DNA of 64,000 nucleotides from Urechis unicinctus (lineage: Eukaryota; Annelida; Polychaeta; Xenopneusta; Urechidae). The stretch covers positions 49,971,908 through 50,035,907 of the forward strand of contig CM067354.1 of assembly GCA_034190875.2 (NCBI GenBank), given 5' to 3'. Below the pieces are notes generated by a model. That model ran no database searches and was not told the DNA's origin. It saw nothing but the letters and a program-made list of their open reading frames with translations. The position numbers were made by a program, and so were the translations under genes. Shown here piece after piece: positions 1 to 11,200 of this stretch (its first letter is position 1; the number at the start of each line of letters is the position of its first letter).

Positions 1-925
1 GTATACTATTGACACCTGTTTTTTTTTATGATGCTTTTGTCATTAATCAATACTGTTAGGTTATTATTCAAACTCATCATATCCATATAACTCATAAAGC
101 TGCAAACAAATATATCTTTTATGTCTAATGCGTTAAGAGAATTGCGTATATATAACAGAAATACAGGGGCAAAAGAATACCAATGATATGATCAATACTA
201 ATTCGTAGTTAAAATACTGAACATGACTTATTTATTTGTGATGCAGCACATTGCATGATTATTTGCACAAATACATTAACACGTTTGCCAGGCAAGTTTC
301 AATGATTAAATATGTTTAATCAACCCAATGATTTGCTGTATCATTATCAAAATGGCAAAGACATATGCTTGATGCATGTCATTCTCAAATGAAAAGTAAG
401 GTCATTTTTATTTCCTGATGTGATGTTTCAACATAATTGTATTCTTTATGCAGAAATGCAGAATGAAGCCGGCAAAATGTTTTTAGGGCGTCCAAAGTTT
501 GTAGTACATGGCGTTGCATGTTTATCAAGTCAAAGTAATAATGTCAATCATCATTGTTCAGATAATGCTTAAGCTTGAATGTTACATAGCTTTGTTTCAG
601 AATTTCTACCCACGTTTGCATAGTGCCCATTTTTCCCAATGAGTCAGTTTACCATATCGACAGCAAGTTACCATATACAGGAAACATTTGAAAAAACGCA
701 TATATCGCGGTCGGTAATATCTAGTGATGATGCAGATCGAGAGTTGGTGGTTTGGTTCAATTTGCCACACTATGCGGGTACTCAGAAGCATGGTCAGCAT
801 TAAAAACATTAGAGAGAATGGTCTGAATGCTTATTTTGTTATAAGTGCAGTATATAGCCCCTGGACGAAGGCTGATTGTCGTGCAGTCCATACGTGAAGA
901 AGCAAACTATATATAGTGAAGCAAC

Positions 926-1111
926 TCATAGTACAATATCGCCAAACTGCAGTTTATTTTCTATTGTTGCTGGAAGTGTAAAAAGGCTCCAAGATGCTCT
1001 GGCGCAATAAAACCCCGCAAATCTACCTTGATTCAACGGCTTAAGGCATAGAGAGCATATGTTTGCAAACATTGCTATGCATTCAATGAGGAAATTTCGA
1101 TATACGACCAA
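926..1111 (-). CDS. Small conserved ORF downstream of the KCNMB-like pseudogene
   Basis: I do not recognise this ORF. It is kept in the same relative place (3' of the KCNMB-like locus, same strand) and the same frame on the right arm at 53,002-53,223. The shared core contains ICSLCLKPLNQGRF followed by ASWSLFTLPAT. In the aligned core several differences are synonymous third-position changes (for example ATC/ATA, CTG/CTA, TTA/TTG, CCG/CCA), which hints at past coding constraint. There is a CxxC pair but no recognised domain, signal peptide or splice model. It could instead be conserved 3' UTR of the KCNMB-like gene. The left copy stops earlier than the right one. Confidence 0.3.
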   Translation of the reverse strand: MVVYRNFLIECIAMFANICSLCLKPLNQGRFAGFYCARASWSLFTLPATIENKLQFGDIVL

Positions 1112-1221
1112 TCGGAAGCAGCAAAAGTTAAGAGAACAACAGCCGACTAATAATGATTTTACAGACGGATAGCATTAAACAAAATGTATTTCATAACTGA
1201 TTTCAGTACATATAACCGGCA

Positions 1222-2067
1222 CTTAAACTTGCATTCATATTTCGCGAATACATATTTGAATGATATATGTAAATAAGTACAATTATTGATGCTAACAATG
1301 CAATAAAAGGTCACATGCTGTAAATGAAATCGATGCTTCAGTTAAACAGGGTCTGAGTTATGAGGATTGTACCAACAAGGATAGCTGCGATTCCGTCGGC
1401 CATATTGAATTTCGAATCGACGCACAGCAGCTTCATTCTCGACTTTGGATCCCAAGCAGGTCGGGTAGAAGGAACACTGCAAATAGCACATACCATACAC
1501 AGTCCGTTCTAAATTAATCATGAATATTGATCATTCTTAACATGCTTCATTGACGATAAAGTGACTTACTGATTTGTGCAAATATGTCTCATCAACAACC
1601 AACGGAGAAATACGCATACTGTTATAGAGGTCTGTGATAGCGACCATAATACGAACACATGGATAATGTGAAGTGCATCCTTTACCACACGAACATTGTT
1701 TGTAAGCTGTGTATTCCGTCTCATTTCTAACGCACTCATTGACAATAAACCGTAACCCTTTTGTGTATGGTAGAAGAATGAACGTCGTACTGACAATCAG
1801 TGACACAATACTGCAAAGCAGTATCATTATCAGAAGTAGGTACATTGTCAAAATACAAGAGTTTGTAAATCTACAATCCATTTGTTTGGCGCATGTGTCT
1901 GATTACATCCTTAGTGAGGGAAAGTATCTAGACACAGTGTATTCCACGCTATAATCCTCAGCATCGCTGCTTTCACCACATCCATCACCGGCTGACGTAG
2001 TTTGGTTATCACCGTTTTCCACGTCCGAACTAGGACAAAGACGTATACAATCTTCTCTTTCATCCAT
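1222..2067 (-). pseudogene. Decayed BK-channel beta-subunit-like gene (left arm)
   Basis: This is the partner of the intact gene at 51,970-52,836. Exon 1 runs 2,067 to 1,570 and exon 2 from 1,476 down. The donor (GTAAGT at 1,569-1,564), the acceptor and the 93-bp intron length are all preserved. Three lesions break it. There is a TAA at 1,903-1,905 where the right copy has TCA. There is a second TAA at 1,342-1,344 where the right copy has TTA. About 17 nt are lost near 1,310, which shifts the frame before the second membrane segment. Six nt (two codons) are also missing ahead of the first membrane segment. The loop cysteines and the YPC motif are still readable, so inactivation looks recent. 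Reinitiation at the Met at 1,881 would not rescue exon 2. Confidence 0.8.
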
Positions 2068-2926
2068 GTTGCTGTTTTTGTACTATAATTCACTCTAATT
2101 GCACTTCACCATGCAAATATTCACCGTTATCCATATACGTACCGTCTTGAGATTGGTTCAGGCTAGACAGATATTTTCCAGTCTCATCTGATTCATCTGA
2201 CCATCCGCACTCTCCCTCTTTCAAACGCGACTGAGCCTCGAGCGAGAAGAAAAGTGCCCATCGCAGATTGGCGACTGCGCTGAAAAGGCATCTGGTCTGC
2301 TCTGTGAAATCACATTTAAGGTAGAACACTGCTTGGTGAATGGTGTTGTTTGATTCTGCAATTAGCATAAACGCCAGCATCCTAATCATTATATCGGACA
2401 TTAGCCCGAACACACCGCTCTTATTAGGTTAGAGCTTTATGTGGGTAGCATGGACAGCGGTAGTGATAAATATACAGGAGGTCAACAACCAATTAAAGCG
2501 AAGCGTCTGAAGTAACACTGTATAATATGCAGGTACTGTTCACTTGTTTAATGTAATGGTTCCAGCGATATCGTAATTTTCCCAATACAAAGACTTCATC
2601 TGCTTCAGACCTCATTGCTATTGATATGAATTCCAACACGGCCGTGCTTTAATTCTAGGTTACTCAACGTCATAGTACAGAATATGGTAATCATGCTACA
2701 AAGAGTCTTGTCTTGCAACCCAACACAAAGAAATATTGATATTGACACCCACAATGGGATGCTAAAATGTCGTATGGAAAAATAAATAAAGAAACCTTAT
2801 TTTCTTTTTGTTTCACTGCTTCACCGAGCAATTTCGTGACCTTATGCAAAGACCATAGGGTACATTCGGCACCCTGTTACAGGCATGATGACCAGTTACT
2901 AGCTCATTTCATCCATATCACTACAC

Positions 2927-3145
2927 CTGCACGGACAATGATACACGTTTTTCTGTAGTCTCAATATTTCTAGTATCGTTGTATGCGTGAAAAACTTGAG
3001 CAGTGATGTTGTTAATGTTGCTATGTGCTTCGAAGCAGGTATGCAGCTGTCCCTCTTCTGATTTATTATGGTTTTGTTTTGCCTCAAGTAAAAGCTTTGC
3101 ATTGCAAACAACATAGCAATAAGCAGTGCAATATACGTTTTGCTC
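2927..3145 (-). CDS. Unknown exon-like ORF, repeated family (open copy)
   Basis: The minus strand is open for 73 codons after a TAA at 3,146-3,148. It ends at CAG followed by GTGTAG, which could be a weak splice donor. The peptide contains KSEEGQL, two Asn-x-Ser/Thr sequons (NIT, NDT) and scattered cysteines, and would suit a secreted or extracellular segment. I do not recognise a family. The right-arm partner (50,745-51,017) keeps the same frame in its second half, with several synonymous differences, but has lost one base upstream and ends in TAG. More distant copies lie at 14,913-15,158 (-) and 42,668-42,961 (+). The exon borders are guesses; an overlapping frame with a hydrophobic start is also open. 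Confidence 0.28.
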
Positions 3146-4570
3146 TTACAGTCATTTGATAAACGCAAAAGATATGCAAATGTTCTAAAGGAAATATTGT
3201 ACCCTGCTAATTCACAATAACCATTCTTGCAAGGTATACCAATACACTATTTTAAATTGTGCAATTAGCATGTAATTAGTTCTCTAAAAGTAGTTACAAA
3301 AGCAGCGGTGTCAATGAAAGAAAACCGAACGTTTGACGGTATCAAAGATGCAGTTGGTTAATAAACTGAATAATAACATATAATGTTTTGAATAAACGGG
3401 TTTCATCTCTTTACGTTACTTATGTTAGCTAGCACAACAACTTGGCAATAAAAATTGTCTTTACGCTTGTGGTCATCAATGACTCACCTCATGCCTTTCT
3501 GAGTGTTTTAAACACAGAAATCACATTGGCTTACTAATATGGTACAATGCTTTTGATGGTGCGAAGCTAGAAAAGCGAACGAATTGCAAGAGAGCGTTCA
3601 AATGGACATTTGTGCAATTTGTTACTCTGATACTAAAACAATATTATCAGCTTTGTCGTGCTGTCCTGGTTTCATTTGCAATCTGCGTGTTAATTATGTA
3701 ATCTAAAATCCACTGATAGCTAAAAGCTTTTAATGTCAATACGATCATAATTAATTGCTTATTCGCATGGAATCCTGAGTAGCTTACCATTTTTCCTGCG
3801 ATTAGCAATGTTCCCGAAAGCTCTGCAAATTTATATCTAAGCCTTTCGTTGGAGTAACAATATATGCAGATAGAAATTCAACTAATACTATGCATTATCA
3901 CTGAACATCATAGCTTTTCAAAAATGATATAATTGCTGATAAGCCATTATGGGCAAAAGGGACAAGCCACCTTCGTGGATAGACCACTTGACTTATCAAA
4001 ATGGGAACAAACCAAAGTTCTACTGCACACTTCCGTTTATGCTAATAAGCGAATGTCAGCACCAAAAATAAACTTTGCTTTCAAAGGCTTATTAAGTTGC
4101 TTAAGTAAAGGCTTGCAATAAGCTGTCACTCCATTTATTTAGGTTTCTCCATATTAAAGGATGCATACGCCAGGAAGGTCATAGATTTCTCGCCTATGGA
4201 TGATGTAAATCTGCCAAAATCAGCTCTATAAGAAAGAGTTAAATTTAAATAACCTAAGATGATTTAAACATACAAATGCTGCGGGCAATTCGAAAAAAGG
4301 GTAGAATTCAATTACCAAAGTTATTAATATGCCCACTGGGGAAATAGGGATCGATAATTAAACGGCACAGACATAGAAGAGATACGGTGAATTTGAGTCA
4401 GTGCCACAAAGCGATGTTCTTTATTACAAGTGATTTAAATAACAAAAACACAAACATCCGCCGCATTGGTATTAAATCTGTGGTATTTTCGCTAACCTAC
4501 ACCGACTAGTCACCGTATAACTTGATCAGTGCACATTTCATGGTTCAATACCTATCCTTGTCCATGAAAC

Positions 4571-4690
4571 ATGACTAATAGAGCGTCCGTCCTTCAACCA
4601 AGTGATTACCCATGCGGAAACTGTTATCCTTGCGGATCACAATATGAAACCGCAACCATGTCCGTTACGCAACACTTCTACCCTGCCTAA
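4571..4690 (+). CDS. Short Cys-rich ORF / terminal exon, repeated family
   Basis: A 39-codon frame starts at ATG and ends TAA. It carries the pattern CGNCYPCGSxYET followed by TMSVTQHFYPA at the C-terminus. The same C-terminal pattern recurs at 40,022-40,174 (-) behind a good splice acceptor, and in decayed form at 48,480-48,600 (-). A trace of its end is visible near 62,970-62,995 (+). The closely spaced cysteines resemble a small disulfide- or metal-bound loop, but I cannot assign a family. In the 40-kb copy the exon is longer at its 5' end, so this ATG may be internal to an exon rather than a true start. Confidence 0.3.
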   Translation: MTNRASVLQPSDYPCGNCYPCGSQYETATMSVTQHFYPA

Positions 4691-5567
4691 GGGGATAAAC
4701 AACATACAACAGATTCCTTATCCCTCATTTGCACCATATAGGGATTCACATGTACATTTTTACTCTCCTTTTACTATGGAGCTCGTTCTCCTTCGTACAG
4801 CATCACGTTATGACTTCTCGCCTTTATGGTACGATGGACAGACCATCATTTATCCAATACATGTGCTCCATTAGACGAGCGTTTCCAGATGCAGCAAAGG
4901 GCTACTTGTAATGTTCACAAATACATACATATTCTTACACGAGCATTATCGCATATAGAAATCCAATGTATATGAGCTAGATCGACGTTATGTTATTCAT
5001 AATTCACTTATCATCAGTTATGTTGCTGCAAGCTTTATTACCGATATATCCTCGTCAATAGGGATGATATATAGGCATATCAGTTCTATTCATGCTACTA
5101 TTATGCTTCAATATAAATCTATGCACCTTTTACATGCAATATAAAAATAATTATTGCTTAATATCATATTTGTAATTAAGACATAAATAGTGGCGAGCAT
5201 TGCTAGTGAGATAAGCATACAAATAGTTACTAAATGATCGCAGACTATGTCTGCTGTCTAATGATTGTAAAACTATGAACATGAATACCATCGTCGTTGG
5301 ACCAAATATCATTTGCATTACAATTTACAAGTCGCACCGGAACAGACGATTATACCTTATTGACACTGCGCGTAAAAGCACCTGTGTGATGTCTGATGAG
5401 ACGTTGAGGTTTGAAATAAAAAAGCGGCAGTTGTGTGCATCGCTAGCTATTGCTTGATAATCATTGCGTTATATTAAGCAATTATTGTCCAGTAGAAGAT
5501 AATTGTATCGTTTCTGGTGTCGATACATATCTCCGCTAATATATTGTGGTGCATGCAGTGCACATTG

Positions 5568-5786
5568 TTAACTGACGCCATCATACTCTCTGTTTATATT
5601 AGTAACCATAATAAAATAGTCTGGATCATCTCCATCGTTAGCCATACTATTCCATATGTTGTCCCAAATGATCAGTGCATTGGTGCTATGTACACAATAT
5701 TGACCAGCATCAGATGCAAACCAGCTATAAGACGTGGTGTTATAACCCTGTAGCAACAAGCCGTGCTCTTCTATGCTGCTCATCAT
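5568..5786 (-). CDS. Unknown exon-like ORF (left copy, open)
   Basis: The frame is open for about 72 codons, starts at a double ATG and carries SSIEEHGLLLQGYN, one Cys and DDPDYFIMVTNIN. The reading frame and most residues are shared with the right arm at 47,293-47,562 (+). There the 3' end reads GTCAG followed by GTACC, a possible splice donor; the left copy reads GTCAGTTAAC and so runs into a stop. A third, badly decayed copy lies at 63,661-63,960. I do not recognise a family. The acidic NDGDDPDYF segment and lack of long hydrophobic runs suggest a soluble or extracellular piece. Confidence 0.3.
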   Translation of the reverse strand: MMSSIEEHGLLLQGYNTTSYSWFASDAGQYCVHSTNALIIWDNIWNSMANDGDDPDYFIMVTNINREYDGVS

Positions 5787-6449
5787 TGTACCGTGATATG
5801 AATAGTAACATTACGAAAATTACAGAAGATTATTTGATATTGCCCTTTTCCAAGAAGAATGACATAGAAAAGTAAACAAACAAATTGACTTATGCATCTG
5901 GTAATAGTGCATTCGGTGATAAATCATTTATGCAAGCAAACATGTCACCCATTGCTAGACCCATTTGCCCATCTATGTCGTACATTTACAGAACTGGTTG
6001 CGAATCTGCTGGTTTTGCATAACGTAACTGCTATAATATCGCTCATTTATATCAAGCAAATTTAGTCAAGCCAAGAAACTGCTACTTTGAAAATCGAATT
6101 TCATCCTTGGCCGGGTGATTAACAAGCCTAACGCAAATGTACTGGTACATGGTTAGCCATGCACCAAGCGACCATCACAGTAGAATTAAACAAACATCAT
6201 TATATGTCTGATCATGACTGTGGTTAGCAAACTGTAACTAATTGTTTTGCTATGATTGAATACTAGTCAGGTATATGTTTCGATCACATTTCACATATTT
6301 CATTCAACCAGTTCACTCAGTCTGTGATTGGTGCAGAAAGAGAAAGTAATCACTACTGCCTAATTTTGTAAGGTCAGAGTAGCATCCTAATTACAATTTG
6401 AAGCAGTATTGATGTTTATTGAAACGACAATTTGAGGTCACGATTTGAC

Positions 6450-7975
6450 TAATGAAATGAATTTACACCAGACGAGACTTTAGAATGATGTATTAGTTAT
6501 CAAAATATGTTGAATGTTACGCAAAGTTCGATTTATTATGCGCAAAGTATTTGAATATGATTCTGTATTCACTTTCATGAGGATAATTTGAAATCCGTAA
6601 TAGATTCAGTCCAGCAGATGATTTTATGCAATTTGTCATGGTATAACAATCAAACCTTCTTAATAAAATATTGCTCCTATTGTGTCTACAAAAGTAAGCC
6701 TCGAAGAAGAAAATATTGTACATCTTCCACTAAATCAATGTCGACAGATGTTTGGAGATCTTTAATTCCATATTGCTAAGAATACACTAATTGATCTCTC
6801 AAGTAACTGGTAAACTAGTCGCTGTGCCCTTTTCTGGATGGTGGCGTTAATGATGGTGTGGCAGAACCCCGTGAAAGTCGAGACATCCATACATACCATA
6901 GAAGCTCCATATCTCTAATCTTCTCTGTAAACTCTACAAGCGCTATCTGTCAACACATTGTCTCAATATAACTTCACCACGTAACTACATTTAATTATTG
7001 CTGTCAGTTCAGAGCGGATGTCCTTGGCTATTGTGGTCGACCATTTGTACATGCGGCTGTAGTTGATATGTAATTCACATCAATATCAGGGCTACATGGG
7101 CAACATAGATCGCTAACGACAACAACTTGTGAATTCATTCAATTTCCAACGTAATGTATACCCTACTCGTGCGCATCAAAATATGATAAAGTCCACGTGT
7201 CTGTCTGCTATTTCAGGCGAGACAAAGCAATGGTAGCGACGAATGCTTCTATCACGTCGTATTGAAAGAGCAATCCAGACCAGTTCTCATGTTGCCTTAT
7301 TCAGCCCTGCCTACCCTGACCCCTCCATTATCTTTGGGGTTTTTATCTTGGCCCAGCATCATGTTTGAAAAAACTTGCAGGAAATAAATCAAATCGACAG
7401 TAAACGCATTCTAGTTCAAATAATCGTACAGTTGGTACAAACCTCTCATCAACCACAGCCGAAATGCGTTACAATAACTTAGCAAAACCTAAACATCTGT
7501 ATGCTAACTTCCACCATTATACCTTCCACTCGTTTGAATACAAAGTGTTGGCAGAACATTCAATGTTATTTCATCATGATTCCGCCGCACATTCTGTCGT
7601 AAAGTGTCAGCTTTCATCACAAATATCATTGGAAAACCGGAAAAATGATCCATGCAATTACTTTGTGTGCTATTATAACACAAGCCATGGGTGATGCAAA
7701 ACGAAGCCCGTCAAAGACAGTAAATTGATGGAGAGGACCAGTATTCAAGAGAAACCATTGCAATAAATCATATCTGAGATGCGATGAAGGCTAATCTGTC
7801 CATTCTCTATTCATAAAGAAGAACAAATAAAGAACAGTGGTTATTTATTATTGTCAATCATAACTGAGACAGCAGTCGTATTTTGACTACAATGACAAGT
7901 CACACAGTTTGCTCTATGCCAATATATTCAGAAAAACGTGTTAACAGTAATTCATGGTATAACAATCAAACCTTC
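6450..7975. other. Unpaired left-arm sequence, no gene seen
   Basis: Homology with the right arm fades near 6,450. No ORF here has a recognisable motif or splice context. The phrase TCATGGTATAACAATCAAAC occurs near 6,640 and again near 7,955, marking a short direct duplication that ends just before the GGCC-motif segment. 11,200-12,560 is similar: AT-rich, without a gene I can support. Confidence 0.4.
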
Positions 7976-7976
7976 C

Positions 7977-9776
7977 TAATAAGCCCGTCGTGGCCCTTCA
8001 AGTGGCCGTGATGCACCTTGAAAATGACCAAATATTACGGCCAAGTTTGCCGTGCTCTTTCCCCCCATGGCCGTAGTGCCCTTTTTCGCCTTTTGCATCC
8101 AAGATCCACCGCGGCCGTCTGCCGGCAGCCCGACCTCGCCGCCGACAGCATCTTGAACCTTATTATTACATGCCCAATTCCAGCCACTGCTGCATTGAAC
8201 ACGACACACAACCAAACTCCACCACACGGCCTCATTTCCGCTGACAGATTGACCTCTTTAATGTTGGCCCCTCCGAAAATTAAACGCAACACACATGTAA
8301 ATAGCATTGAACTCATTGCTTTCCAGCAGAAGGAACATCATTAAACGAAGGCAGCTGCTATCCAGAACTTAATGTAGACTGGTCGTTACTCAGTTTCTCA
8401 AACTATTCTAAATGGTGACGTCTGATCTTCGGGCTAGGAGAGCGAACCAGCAAGGGCGCAGCGAGATCAGTGAGCGAAATCAATCATCCCTGAAATCAAA
8501 GTTGCTGCTGTGTGCGATGTTAACGGAGACCAGAGTTTTTGACAACCAAGGTTGTGAGAACTTCTGTTGTTTATTGAACACGCTGACAGCACATGATTGG
8601 TAAAAGTTTGACATCGCGTCGTCGTTGGACATAGCGTCGTTAGATTGTTGTCAACGAAAATACACACTTATCGTATGCTGTCACACCTAGTCGTTCATGG
8701 TTTTGAGTCCTTACTAAATAACATCGAAATGCCACGAAGGGATCGTTTGAAACGTCCTATAAATGAATTGCGTTTTAAATTTTCAAATCTTATTTTACAC
8801 TCACTGCAACATTGTCTTGTGAGAACACAGAAAAGAAAGTCTAGTGATTGGACCACAAGGCTAGTCAATACTTACCGCGTCTAGTGATTGGTTTTAAAAA
8901 GACTGTTCAGCCCCATATAAGGCAATCAGGGATCATTTCGTTATAACATTATTACATTTAACGCAGACGTAAGTAATGCCATCTTTAAATTTGTGCCGCA
9001 AAATTTACATGATGGAAAATTATGTTGATAAGTTTTTAACATTATTATTTGACTGGAAATATTCATGATCTACTGTGGAAATCTGTTTTATTCAGTTATG
9101 TCGTTCCATCGATAACGGTGCCTCCCTAAAACCATGAACCACACGAATGTTAACTATAAATCATAACACGCTCTGAATTTACCTCGCTATCGATGTGTGT
9201 ACTTCCGCTTTGGTTACATAATGTAGATTTCATCAAATCTTCAATCATTCAAGTTGTGGGCATCTTTGCGCACACATTAGACCGACAAGCAGAAAGGGTA
9301 ATGTACGACAACATAAATGGCGACAGCCGATGTAGCGACTGAAAGTCTGAAAACTTAACACTTTTGGTTTTCAAGGTGCGGTTGCCAAGCAGCTTGCTAG
9401 GCAACCTCGTTCTAAATATGGGGCTGAACAGTCTCTTTAAGACCAAACTTCCTCTCCTCAAAACATTTTTCATCAAGTGACAAGATTAAATGAAAAGAAT
9501 AATTCTGGAGCGCTCTAATAAATTATTCATAAAATGCAAATAATAAATTTACAATTCTTTTAAACTTAAAATTGATCTGTGCTTCCATAATTGTTTGTGT
9601 TTTTTTTCCATTTTCTTCTTTTGTAAATATTACAAGTTTAAAAATTCTTTGGCCTCTGTGCCCTTTAAAATGTTTCTATTTGGCCTTGGTGCCCTTCACT
9701 TTGGCCTTGGTGCCCTTCAAAATTTGCACCTATCGAAGGCCAAAGTGGCCTTGCCCTAAAAATGACGAAATTCCAG
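7977..9776. mobile_element. Left-arm-only insertion bounded by GGCC-rich motifs
   Basis: This segment has no right-arm partner and sits next to the third KCNMB-like copy, whose readable part stops near its right edge. Both ends are rich in GGCC phrases in the same direction. The start reads GGCCCTTCAAGTGGCC and GGCCAAGTTTGCC. The end (9,650-9,776) reads GGCCTTGGTGCCCTTCA twice and then GGCCAAAGTGGCCTTGCCC. The 8,000-8,300 part is clearly more GC-rich than its surroundings and is open on both strands, but no domain is recognised. It contains the inverted-repeat element at 8,887-9,447. I infer a composite insertion; its class is unknown. Confidence 0.4.
8887..9447. mobile_element. MITE-like element with ~32-bp terminal inverted repeats
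   Basis: The left arm (8,887-8,918) contains AAGACTGTTCAGCCCCATAT and the right arm (9,416-9,447) is its near-perfect inverse (ATATGGGGCTGAACAGTCTC then TTTAAGACC). The interior is about 500 bp, AT-rich and without a transposase-like ORF. This is the layout expected of a non-autonomous DNA transposon. Target-site duplications were not identified, and the outer ends may extend a little beyond these arms. Confidence 0.5.
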
Positions 9777-9789
9777 GCCTGATATACAC

Positions 9790-10450
9790 AACGCATGGAT
9801 CACCTTTCCGGTTTACTCATGATATTTGTGATGCAAACGACGTGACTATCGAACAATTGTTATATATGCGAATAACGACGACATTATCAAATGACTTAGT
9901 TGTTTGTACAACACGAACATTGCTTATGGTAGGCTATGCATTCCGTCACCTTACTTATGGACTTGGTTTCAATCAGCACGAAAACTGTTGTGTGCAGTAG
10001 CAGAACGAACTCCGTACTGACAAACAGTGACACAAAAATGCAAAGCAGTACAATTATAAGAAATGCATCAATTGCCACATGCAAGGCTTCTTTATTCAAC
10101 AGTCGATTTGTATGTATTTTGATTCAGGTGACGTCATCAGATAGGCTATGTATCCATAAGTTTCTCGCTATCATTCTCTATTTCGCTGCTTTTACGATAT
10201 CCATAACCATCTGAGATATTTTGGTTATCAACACTTTCCGCGTCAGAACATGTCACTATTCACTTTACAATGTTCACATGATTTCCCTTTAGCATGCCAA
10301 TATCTTACGTTATCTACGTTTCACATGATTTCACCTGGAGATTCGTTTAAGCGTCCTCAGATATTTTCCAGTGACCTTTGAGTTGCCTGAAGACTAGTAT
10401 GTGCCGTACTGTAATCGCGGCTGAGCATCTACCTGTAGCAAGTAGACCAT
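9790..10450 (-). pseudogene. Third, older BK-beta-like copy (decayed)
   Basis: On the minus strand the order matches exon 1 of the 51,970-52,836 gene. It has a Ser-Asp-rich N-terminus (SDAESVDNQN compares with SSDVENGDNQ), then a hydrophobic segment with LLCIFVSLFVST, then ECIAYHKQCSC, which compares with the ECVRNETEY...KQCSC loop. Stops interrupt the N-terminal part (TAG, TGA, TGA) and the loop (TAA after QCSCCTNN). The upstream part (to about 10,450) also resembles the 5' flank of the left copy (an AGATATTTTCCAGT phrase and a CGCGGCTGAG phrase), so a whole locus was duplicated. Exon 2 is not seen; the GGCC-bounded insertion begins where it should lie. It is much more diverged than the two arm copies. 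Confidence 0.65.
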
Positions 10451-10839
10451 GAACTCCTCTGCCATGTGATAATTCGGCTGTTTGATGGTTGGGTATAGAA
10501 GGCCCTAGCAGATTTGTTTCTATGCTGTAGTTAGGACATGGACTCGATAAACCTGTAGATGTGCGAAAAGTAAGTCATCGTGGGCGTCCAGAATCACGTA
10601 TGTAAATATTAGCGCATTTAAATATATACCTAGCTGGTCAGTAATTCTTGGTTTAACCTTCGAGGACTCGGAGGAACAATCTGTTACATTGAATGTTAAA
10701 TACCTATGTTTCCTTTTTTATATATAAGTCAGTGCATAAACCTATATCGTTAAATTTTGTTTGCACGATTGATTTGAACATATTCTCGGTTCGTTCGGCA
10801 TAAGAATTTTGATATTTTTAAAACTGTTAAATTACTTCC

Positions 10840-11200
10840 AAAACACTTTTGGATTTATTCTATCATTATCTGACACTCTATTATTACTCGTTTAGTAATA
10901 GCTTTTTTTCTATTATAATTGATCTGATTTTCGATTGCTGGACATCTGGAGAATTCATTTCGTGCTTGATTACGTTCTCTAATAGCTTTTTGACACTCTT
11001 GGTTCCACCAGGATTTAATGTTGTGTTAGATTTCGTTGTTGGTGTTGCTTGGTTGGCTGCATCATAAATGATTCTCCCTAACTTGATTTATGTATCTTGT
11101 ACATTTTCTGCAAATATGTCTTCTGTTATTTTGTCAGTACATATGGTTTAAATTTCTCATCCTGTTGCATTTTCCACTTAAGAATATGATCTGCAAGCAC
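10840..11200 (-). mobile_element. Non-LTR retrotransposon (LINE) fragment
   Basis: The minus strand encodes the linker between endonuclease and reverse transcriptase typical of I/Jockey/CR1-like LINEs. The motif WWNQECQKAIRERNQAR begins near 11,010. It is followed by a basic stretch with RKKAITK, and NPKVFWK is readable in another frame downstream. The upstream piece (TTKSNTTLNP) is in a different frame, so at least one frameshift separates it from the WWN motif. Neither the endonuclease catalytic part nor the YxDD reverse-transcriptase core is present. It lies in the part of the left arm that has no right-arm counterpart. Confidence 0.6.

Noticed and set aside
2090-2413. 107-codon minus-strand ORF upstream of the left BK-beta-like copy
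   Set aside because: It lies in the 5' flank, and the right arm carries indels there without keeping the frame.
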